From Flavobacterium sp. (GTDB taxonomy: Bacteria; Bacteroidota; Bacteroidia; Flavobacteriales; Flavobacteriaceae), in assembly GCA_015478765.1 (NCBI GenBank), contig JADMKR010000156.1, positions 1-20,538 on the forward strand: DNA of 20,538 nucleotides, in the 5' to 3' direction. Both the position numbers and the translations under genes were made by a program. Within the stretch, counting starts at the first letter, position 1; the number at the start of each line of letters is the position of its first letter. Below are positions 6,142-13,001 of the stretch, one piece after another. The notes beneath the pieces were generated by a model. It did no database searches. It saw only the letters and a program-made list of their open reading frames with translations, and had not been told where the DNA came from.

Positions 6142-8973
6142 ATGATTAAAACTGATGATACGATTGAAGTTCTCGGCGCACGGGTTCACAATCTTAAGAA
6201 TATTGATGTAATTATCCCGCGCGAGCAGCTTGTGGTCATTACCGGCCTTTCAGGTTCGGGTAAGTCATCGCTTGCGTTCGATACGATTTATGCCGAAGGC
6301 CAACGCCGATATATAGAGACTTTTTCGGCATATGCAAGGCAGTTTCTTGGCGGACTCGAACGTCCCGATGTTGACAAAATTGACGGGCTCTCCCCGGTTA
6401 TCGCAATCGAACAGAAAACGACCAGTAAGAGTCCGCGTTCGACCGTTGGAACAATTACCGAAATTTACGATTTCCTCCGATTATTATTTGCCCGCGCCGC
6501 CGATGCTTACAGCTACAACACGGGCGAGAAAATGGTGAGCTACAGCGACGAACAGATTAAGGAGCTCATCAAGCAGGATTTTGCCGATAAACGAATCAAC
6601 ATACTCGCCCCTGTAATCCGCGCCAGGAAAGGTCACTATGGCGAATTATTTCAACAGATTGCAAAGCAGGGATTTTTGCGCGTACGGGTAAATGGCGAAC
6701 TCAAAGAAATCACCCCAGGCATGAAACTCGACCGCTATAAGACACACGATATCGAGATTGTGGTCGATCGCATGCAGGTCACGCCATCGGACGAAAATGA
6801 CCGCCGACTGTCTGAAAGTATAAACACGGCAATGCATCATGGCGAGAATGTCTTAATGATATTGGATCAGGATACTAATGAAGTTCGCTTTTTCAGTCGG
6901 AATTTGATGTGCCCAACGACCGGAATCTCCTACCAAAACCCGGAACCGAATTTATTCTCGTTCAACTCACCCAAAGGCGCCTGCCCGAATTGCAACGGAT
7001 TGGGAACTGTCAATGAAATCAACTTGCAAAAAATTATCCCAAATCCGAAATTATCGATTAAACAAGGCGGACTTGCGCCATTGGGCGAATACAAATCGAC
7101 CTGGATATTTAAGCAACTCGAAATCATTGGCGAAAAATTTCAGTTCAAATTAACCGATCCTATCAGCAAAATCCCACCCGATGCACTTGATGTCATCCTA
7201 AACGGTGCCAACGAGAAATTTGCGGTGGAGTCAAAAACACTCGGAATAACCAAAGAATATAAAATCGAATTTGACGGAATCTCGAATTTCATCAAAAATC
7301 AATATGACGAGGCCGGAACCACGTCGATCAAACGGTGGGCAAAGGACTTTATGGATGAAGTCAAATGTCCGGTTTGCGACGGTTCGCGCTTGAAAAAGGA
7401 AGCTTTGTATTTTATGATCAGCGAAAAGAATATCGCCGATTTGTCGGGAATGGATATTTCAGACGTAACGAACTGGTTTGCAAACTTAAATTCGCAACTT
7501 TCTGAAAAACAATTATTAATAGCGTCTGAAGTAATCAAAGAGATTAATGATCGATTGGCGTTTTTGATGAACGTCGGACTCGATTATTTATCGCTGAACC
7601 GTAGTTCAAAATCGCTTTCCGGTGGCGAGGCGCAGCGCATCCGGCTTGCCACGCAAATAGGTTCACAACTGGTTGGTGTTTTGTACATCCTCGATGAACC
7701 GAGTATTGGTTTACACCAGCGCGACAACGACAAATTGATACGATCGCTTGAACAATTGCGTGACATTGGCAATTCGGTTATAGTTGTAGAACACGACAAA
7801 GACATGATTGAGCGCGCCGATTATGTGATTGATATCGGGCCGCGTGCGGGAAAATACGGCGGCGAGATCATCAGCGCCGGGACGCCACAGGAAATGTTGG
7901 CAAGCGATACGATCACCGCGCAGTTTTTGAATGGCGAACGTAAAATCGAAGTTCCGAAAACACGCCGGAAAGGCAATGGCAAGTCGCTTACGCTTACGGG
8001 CGCCACCGGAAATAACTTAAAAAATGTTTCGATCACATTGCCATTGGCGCAGCTGATTTGCGTAACCGGAGTATCGGGAAGTGGAAAATCGACATTGATA
8101 AACGAAACATTGTATCCGATATTGAATGCGCATTATTTCAACGGAGTCAAACGCCCGCAGCCGTACAAAAAGATCGAAGGTCTTGAACATATCGACAAAG
8201 TGATCGATATCGACCAAAGCCCGATTGGCCGTACACCGCGCTCGAATCCGGCGACATATACCGAAGTTTTTACCGAAATCAGAAACCTGTTCACAATGAC
8301 CAGCGAAAGCATGATTCGCGGTTACAAAGCCGGTCGTTTCAGCTTTAACGTCAAAGGGGGCCGATGTGAGACCTGCGAAGGTTCGGGTGTGCGCACGATC
8401 GAGATGAACTTTTTGCCCGATGTTTATGTCGAATGCGAAACATGCCAGGGCAAACGATTCAACCGCGAAACATTGGAAATTCGGTATAAGGGAAAATCGA
8501 TTTCGGATGTTTTGAATATGACGGTCGATGAGGCGGTTCCGTTTTTTGAGAACATCCCAAAAATTTACCGAAAAGTCAAAACAATCCAGGACGTCGGCCT
8601 CGGTTACATCACCCTTGGCCAACAGAGCACGACATTATCTGGCGGTGAAGCGCAGCGTATCAAGTTGGCCGGCGAACTTTCTAAAAAAGATACAGGCAAC
8701 ACATTTTACATACTCGACGAACCAACGACCGGACTCCATTTTGAAGATATTCGGGTTTTGATGGATGTAATCAACAAACTCGTCGATAAAGGAAATACGA
8801 TCCTGATCATCGAGCACAATATGGATGTGATCAAGCTGGCCGATTATATAATCGACATTGGCTACGAAGGCGGGAAAGGCGGCGGTGAAGTTGTGGCCAA
8901 AGGAACACCGGAGCAGGTGGCCAAAAATAAAAAAAGCTACACAGCGCAATTTTTGAAAAAAGAATTACCTTAG
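6142..8973 (+). CDS. uvrA: Excinuclease ABC subunit UvrA
   Basis: A 943-residue DNA damage-recognition ATPase of nucleotide excision repair, close to the usual UvrA length. It loads UvrB onto damaged DNA. There are two ABC modules. Walker A motifs are GLSGSGKS (35-42) and GVSGSGKS (643-650). Signatures LSGGEAQRI occur twice. Walker B motifs are ILDEPSIGLH and ILDEPTTGLH. The C-terminal zinc module is complete (Cys742, 745, 765, 768). The first zinc module has Cys257, 281 and 284, but the expected fourth Cys is Thr260 (CPTTG). The ATG at 6142 gives the family N-terminus MIKTDDTIEVLGARVHNLKN; the upstream TTG frame from 6049 overlaps the CLC stop and contains the promoter. No other uvr genes are nearby, which is normal. 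Confidence 0.96.
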   Translation: MIKTDDTIEVLGARVHNLKNIDVIIPREQLVVITGLSGSGKSSLAFDTIYAEGQRRYIETFSAYARQFLGGLERPDVDKIDGLSPVIAIEQKTTSKSPRSTVGTITEIYDFLRLLFARAADAYSYNTGEKMVSYSDEQIKELIKQDFADKRINILAPVIRARKGHYGELFQQIAKQGFLRVRVNGELKEITPGMKLDRYKTHDIEIVVDRMQVTPSDENDRRLSESINTAMHHGENVLMILDQDTNEVRFFSRNLMCPTTGISYQNPEPNLFSFNSPKGACPNCNGLGTVNEINLQKIIPNPKLSIKQGGLAPLGEYKSTWIFKQLEIIGEKFQFKLTDPISKIPPDALDVILNGANEKFAVESKTLGITKEYKIEFDGISNFIKNQYDEAGTTSIKRWAKDFMDEVKCPVCDGSRLKKEALYFMISEKNIADLSGMDISDVTNWFANLNSQLSEKQLLIASEVIKEINDRLAFLMNVGLDYLSLNRSSKSLSGGEAQRIRLATQIGSQLVGVLYILDEPSIGLHQRDNDKLIRSLEQLRDIGNSVIVVEHDKDMIERADYVIDIGPRAGKYGGEIISAGTPQEMLASDTITAQFLNGERKIEVPKTRRKGNGKSLTLTGATGNNLKNVSITLPLAQLICVTGVSGSGKSTLINETLYPILNAHYFNGVKRPQPYKKIEGLEHIDKVIDIDQSPIGRTPRSNPATYTEVFTEIRNLFTMTSESMIRGYKAGRFSFNVKGGRCETCEGSGVRTIEMNFLPDVYVECETCQGKRFNRETLEIRYKGKSISDVLNMTVDEAVPFFENIPKIYRKVKTIQDVGLGYITLGQQSTTLSGGEAQRIKLAGELSKKDTGNTFYILDEPTTGLHFEDIRVLMDVINKLVDKGNTILIIEHNMDVIKLADYIIDIGYEGGKGGGEVVAKGTPEQVAKNKKSYTAQFLKKELP

Positions 8974-9035
8974 CCCGGTTTGGCTGATGGTAGCGTGTAG
9001 CTCTGCGTACCGATGTGATTTCAGGACTTGATGTC

Positions 9036-9094
9036 TAGCCCCGATGGAGCCGGTATCCTTTTTTTGCAAAAAAAAGATAAAGGCGAGAGCGGGA
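9036..9094. repeat. Imperfect palindromic intergenic element (possible Flavobacterium repeat family)
   Basis: This sits in the 187-bp gap between uvrA and the LOG gene. Left arm: TAGCCCCGATGGAGCCGG then TATCC. Centre: seven T (9059-9065), GC, eight A (9068-9075). Right arm: GATAAAGGCGAGAGCGGGA. The T/A centre with flanking TATC/GATA forms a strong uninterrupted core, and CCCG and GCC pair with GGC and CGGG further out. The form CCCCGAT...GCGG..ATCC-T(n)...A(n)-GAT...AGCGGGA resembles, from memory, a motif found between many Flavobacterium genes. Only one copy is visible here, so repeat status cannot be shown. It may act as a bidirectional terminator. I see nothing else in the rest of the gap. 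Confidence 0.55.
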
Positions 9095-9160
9095 CTAATC
9101 ATGTTTAAAGCAGCAATTATCCTGCTCAAAAAATAAAAAGTAACGTTATAATTTACGAGA

Positions 9161-9889
9161 ATGCGTTTAGAAGATTTTGATAATGACGAAGATAAAATAA
9201 TCCAGGATAAACTCAAACAGAAGACCTGGAACGAAATACGGACCAATGATTCGTGGGCGATTTTTAAGATTATGGCCGAATTTGTAAACGGTTATGAATC
9301 GATGGGAAGAATTGGGCCGTGCGTGTCGATTTTTGGATCGGCGCGAACCAAACCCGAAGATCCTTTTTACCTGCTGGCCGAAAAAACAGCATTCAACATC
9401 AGCAAGGCCGGCTATGGCGTGATCACCGGAGGCGGACCTGGAATTATGGAAGCCGGGAATAAAGGTGCGCATCTGGGTGGCGGAACATCGGTGGGATTGA
9501 ATATCGAACTGCCATTTGAACAGCATTTTAATCCGTATATCGACAAGGACAAAAACCTGAACTTTGATTATTTCTTTGTGCGCAAAGTTATGTTTGTCAA
9601 GTATTCGCAGGGATTTGTGATCATGCCGGGCGGATTTGGGACTTTGGACGAAATGTTTGAAGCAATCACGCTGATACAAACCAAGAAGATTGCGAAGTTC
9701 CCTATTATCCTGGTGGGCCGCGAATTTTGGTCGGGCTTAATGGACTGGATAAAAGTTGTCATGGTCGAAAAGCACGCGACTGTTAGTCCGGGTGATCTTG
9801 ATCTGATCAAACTTGTAGATACGGCCGAGGAAGTTGTAGAGGCGCTTGACAGTTTCTACAAAAAGTACAATCTTAGTCCGAATTTCTAA
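9161..9889 (+). CDS. LOG-family (TIGR00730) nucleotide hydrolase
   Basis: A 242-residue Rossmann-fold protein of the Lonely Guy (LOG)/lysine-decarboxylase-like family. Characterised members cleave nucleoside 5'-monophosphates to base plus ribose 5-phosphate; in plants the substrate is cytokinin riboside monophosphate. The hallmark PGGFGTLDE (156-164, PGGxGTxxE) and the loops FGSAR (58-62) and GGGPGIMEA (90-98) are present, as is an Arg-Lys at 141-142 ahead of the active-site helix. An acidic N-terminal extension of about 50 residues precedes the core. The start MRLEDFDNDEDK follows 66 bp after the palindromic element. A strong terminator lies directly after the stop, so it is probably a single-gene unit. 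The cytosolic substrate in this organism is unknown. Older annotations as lysine decarboxylase should not be followed. Confidence 0.85.
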   Translation: MRLEDFDNDEDKIIQDKLKQKTWNEIRTNDSWAIFKIMAEFVNGYESMGRIGPCVSIFGSARTKPEDPFYLLAEKTAFNISKAGYGVITGGGPGIMEAGNKGAHLGGGTSVGLNIELPFEQHFNPYIDKDKNLNFDYFFVRKVMFVKYSQGFVIMPGGFGTLDEMFEAITLIQTKKIAKFPIILVGREFWSGLMDWIKVVMVEKHATVSPGDLDLIKLVDTAEEVVEALDSFYKKYNLSPNF

Positions 9890-9918
9890 AAAAATCAGCT
9901 GCAATTGCAGCTTTTTTT
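9890..9918 (+). terminator. Intrinsic terminator after the LOG gene
   Basis: A perfect palindrome, AGCTGCAATTGCAGCT (9897-9912), is followed by a T tract through 9918. An A run lies directly upstream, so the hairpin could also work on the minus strand. It begins eight bases past the TAA. Confidence 0.85.
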
Positions 9919-9999
9919 AATATCTAAAGCAACCTTTTTCCAGCTTTGCATCTGACTGAATACAACATCGCCACGAATCTCCACTAAACAGCCTATTCA

Positions 10000-12819
10000 T
10001 TGAAACGGTTCCTGACTTTTATTTTCCTGACATTGGCTGCGAACTCTTTCGGCCAGCACCATTCGAAGTTGGTTGTCGAACTCATCGATGAGCAAAAGAC
10101 TTTGAATGTCCGGCAGGAACTTACTTTTGTGAATGAATCGGACGACATTATTCCGGTAATAGTATTAAACGACTGGAATCACGCCTATTCATCAAAATCG
10201 ACACCGCTTGCCCGAAGATTTTCAGACGAGTTTGTTCGCAGTTTCCACCTTGCCAATGAATCGGAACGCGGCCAAACCAATAATCTGACAATCATTGACC
10301 GAAACGACAATTTTCTAACCTGGAACCGGCCGGAGCGCACGCCCGATCTCGTTGAAGTTACGCTGCGGGAGCCGTTACTGCCGGGAAGAGCGGTGAAATT
10401 GCATCTGACTTATTCGGTAAAATTACCAAGTGACAGATTTACGCGGTACGGTTTTAAGCAGGATGGCGGATACTATTTAAAAAATTGGTTCCTCACTCCT
10501 GCCCGATACGACAATCACCGCTTTCTGCGCTATTCGAATTTGAATATAGATGATATTGCCAATGCGCAATCGGATTATGATGTTGAGATTAAAGTTGGCC
10601 CGAAAGTTCATGTAATATCAGATCTCGATATTGCACAGACGTATCGGGAAGCGACAATTGCCAAACACCATTTCACCGGCAAAAACCGCAAAGATTTTCA
10701 TTTATTCATCGAGCCTTTAAAGTCTTTCCATTCGTATAAAAATGAAGTCGTGGAAGTTGCCAACGGGTTGCGAAGTGATAAAGTCACTGAAATTCAACAA
10801 GCGTTGATTATCGACCGGATTACGAAATACGTCCAAAGCAATGTGGGTGACTATCCCTACCGGAAAATTACGGTTGCACAGGCTGATTACGACCGGAATC
10901 CTTTTTATGGCTTGAACCAGCTGCCTTCATTCATCAGTCCGTTTTCGGATGAGTTCCTGTATGAGATCAAGTTCTTGAAAACCTATCTCAACAATTTCCT
11001 GAAAACCAGTATGCAACTGGATGCCCGAAAAGACAACTGGATTTTTGACGGTATTCAGGTTTATATGATGATGAAATACATCGAGGAATTTCATCCAGAC
11101 AGCAAAATGATGGGCGTTGTCGCCAACTGGCGGTTGCTGAAAGGATTTAATCTAGTCAACCTGGATTTCAACGAACAGTACAGTTATTTTTATATGCTGA
11201 TGGCGCGGAAGAATCTCGACCAGCCCATTGGCGCTCCCAAGGACCGACTGATCAAATTCAACGAGCAGATTGCCGGCAAATACCGGTCCGGCCTCAGTTT
11301 TCGGTATCTGGATTCCTATTTAGGTGACAACACCGTGAACGATGCAATCAACCGGTTTTATACCAGATCGGTTAGCCAAAAAAGCGACCGAAGTGATTTC
11401 GAATTTCTGCTGCAGTCGGAAACTCCTAAAAATATAGACTGGTTTTTCAATACCATAATCGATTCGCGACAGTTGATAGATTACAAGTTTGATGAGGTTA
11501 CGGTTGCGAGCGACAGCGTAAAATTTACGATCAACAATCGAACGGGAATACCGGTTCCAATGCCTGTGTACGGAATCAAAGACGATCAGATAGTCTTTAA
11601 AGAATGGCTGGATGTTTCACAGGATGACAGCATTACCTCGGTGGCCCGACGTAACGCCGAAAAGATTGTGCTGAACTATGAAAATCAAGTTCCCGAATAC
11701 AACCTGCGCAACAATTGGCGCTCGTTGAGCGGATCGATCACCAACCGCCCGATTAAGTTCACATTTATGAAGGATCTCGAAGATCCGTATTACAATCAGA
11801 TATTGTACGTGCCGACATTTATGTACAATCTGTACGACGGCCTGTCGCTCGGGCTGCGGTTTCACAACAAAACCATCCTCGATAAACCGATCACTTTTGA
11901 TGTCAATCCGATGTATTCGTCAAATCAGAAGATGCTAATCGGAAATTTTGGCGTCAGTTTTAACCAAAACCTGCGTGATGGTGCATTGTACAACATCCGA
12001 TACGGCGTGGGCGGTTCTTACTTCCATTACGCTCCCGATGCCGCTTATACAAAACTTACTCCTTCGCTCACATTCCGCTTCCGCGAGCCCAACTTCAGGG
12101 ATAACCGAAAGCAGACAATAATGCTTCGCGAGGTGATTGTTCATCGGGACCCGACAATTTTTGATGTCGGAAACAACGAAGAAACGGTTAATTATTCCGT
12201 TTTTAACGCCCGATACTTCAATACCCGGACAGAGGTGGTACACCACGTAAACTTCATGGCCGATTTACAGATTGCAGGCAAATTTGGCAAAGCCGCAAGT
12301 GAGATTGAATTTCGCCAACTTTTTGAAGACAACCGACAGTTAAGTTTGCGCATGTATGCCGGTGCGTTCCTTTATAACAAAACCGAGGGCGACTTTTTCA
12401 GCTTCGCGCTCGATCGGCCCACCGATTACTTATTCGATTATAATTATTACGGTCGTTCGGAAGGTTCGGGCCTGTTCAGCCAGCAGTTGATTTTATCCGA
12501 AGGAGGTTTTAAGTCGAAATTAAACGTTCCGTATGCAAATCAATGGATTACCACGGTGAACGCGGGTTATAGTATTTGGAACTGGATCGAAGTTTACGGC
12601 GATGCGGGATTTTTGAAGAATAAAGGCCATCAGGCCGAATTTCTATATGATAGCGGCATCCGTTTGAACCTGGTTCCCGATTATCTCGAGCTTTACTTTC
12701 CTGTTTATTCGTCCAATGGTTGGGAGATCGGCCAGCCAAATTATGAGCAACGAATTCGTTTTATAGTAGCATTGGATCCAAAAACCCTTATAAATTTGTT
12801 TACCCGCAAATGGTTTTAA
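10000..12819 (+). CDS. Secreted M1-aminopeptidase-like protein lacking zinc motif, fused to outer-membrane beta-barrel
   Basis: A 939-residue exported protein. The TTG at 10000 is the only start that gives the signal peptide (MKRFLTFIFLTLAANSFGQ, cleavage near 19); an in-frame TAA lies at 9985. Residues about 20-360 look like the N-terminal and thermolysin-like regions of M1 aminopeptidases. Where HEXXH would be, the sequence reads YEIKF (321-325), and the third-ligand segment reads WIFDG (347-351) instead of WLNEG. Both His ligands are therefore missing. From about residue 600 to the end there are alternating hydrophobic/polar strands and a terminal Phe (RKWF), as in outer-membrane beta-barrels. 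The likely location is the outer membrane with a periplasmic or surface peptidase-like domain. The function is unknown; it may bind peptides rather than cleave them. A CAGCTTTG near-match to the -7 box lies at 9941-9948. Confidence 0.72.
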   Translation: MKRFLTFIFLTLAANSFGQHHSKLVVELIDEQKTLNVRQELTFVNESDDIIPVIVLNDWNHAYSSKSTPLARRFSDEFVRSFHLANESERGQTNNLTIIDRNDNFLTWNRPERTPDLVEVTLREPLLPGRAVKLHLTYSVKLPSDRFTRYGFKQDGGYYLKNWFLTPARYDNHRFLRYSNLNIDDIANAQSDYDVEIKVGPKVHVISDLDIAQTYREATIAKHHFTGKNRKDFHLFIEPLKSFHSYKNEVVEVANGLRSDKVTEIQQALIIDRITKYVQSNVGDYPYRKITVAQADYDRNPFYGLNQLPSFISPFSDEFLYEIKFLKTYLNNFLKTSMQLDARKDNWIFDGIQVYMMMKYIEEFHPDSKMMGVVANWRLLKGFNLVNLDFNEQYSYFYMLMARKNLDQPIGAPKDRLIKFNEQIAGKYRSGLSFRYLDSYLGDNTVNDAINRFYTRSVSQKSDRSDFEFLLQSETPKNIDWFFNTIIDSRQLIDYKFDEVTVASDSVKFTINNRTGIPVPMPVYGIKDDQIVFKEWLDVSQDDSITSVARRNAEKIVLNYENQVPEYNLRNNWRSLSGSITNRPIKFTFMKDLEDPYYNQILYVPTFMYNLYDGLSLGLRFHNKTILDKPITFDVNPMYSSNQKMLIGNFGVSFNQNLRDGALYNIRYGVGGSYFHYAPDAAYTKLTPSLTFRFREPNFRDNRKQTIMLREVIVHRDPTIFDVGNNEETVNYSVFNARYFNTRTEVVHHVNFMADLQIAGKFGKAASEIEFRQLFEDNRQLSLRMYAGAFLYNKTEGDFFSFALDRPTDYLFDYNYYGRSEGSGLFSQQLILSEGGFKSKLNVPYANQWITTVNAGYSIWNWIEVYGDAGFLKNKGHQAEFLYDSGIRLNLVPDYLELYFPVYSSNGWEIGQPNYEQRIRFIVALDPKTLINLFTRKWF

Positions 12820-12922
12820 TCATCCCCTAACCTGATTTTAATTGCGGAATTATCAGCAAAACATTTATTAGACGTGATTATGTGTATCTTTCTCTGCTAT
12901 AAAAGTAGAAATGCTGAGTTTT

Positions 12923-12948
12923 ATCGAATTCTATTTTTCGCATTCGAT
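12923..12948. repeat. Inverted repeat upstream of the E1 promoter (candidate operator)
   Basis: ATCGAAT (12923-12929) and ATTCGAT (12942-12948) are a perfect 7-bp inverted repeat with a 12-nt spacer, so the half-sites are 19 bp apart centre to centre. It ends 24 bp before the -7 element of the downstream gene. The stem would be AT-rich and no T tract follows, so a protein-binding site is more likely than a terminator. The remainder of the 182-bp gap shows nothing else. Confidence 0.35.
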
Positions 12949-12972
12949 TAGGAATAGTGCGTTGAATTTGCT

Positions 12973-12980
12973 TAAATTTG
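12973..12980 (+). promoter_or_regulatory. Bacteroidota -7 element for the E1 gene
   Basis: The sequence TAAATTTG matches TAnnTTTG fully. It is 21 bp upstream of the ATG at 13002. It overlaps the TTG that would begin a longer reading frame, which argues against that longer start. Confidence 0.6.
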
Positions 12981-13001
12981 TTTTCCGATATATCAACCAA
13001 T

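Noticed and set aside
8017..8622. 201-codon open frame on the minus strand inside uvrA
   Set aside because: It is an antisense shadow of conserved uvrA coding sequence. The protein resembles nothing and has no promoter or spacing of its own.
9161..9889. Lysine decarboxylase annotation for the LOG protein
   Set aside because: PGGFGTLDE is the LOG phosphoribohydrolase motif. True lysine decarboxylases are much larger PLP enzymes.
12978..13001. Longer E1 starting from TTG at 12978
   Set aside because: That codon overlaps the -7 promoter element, so it would not be in the transcript.
12820..13001. Possible small RNA or riboswitch in the gap before E1
   Set aside because: Apart from one inverted repeat and a promoter, no extended conserved fold or terminator-like structure was seen.
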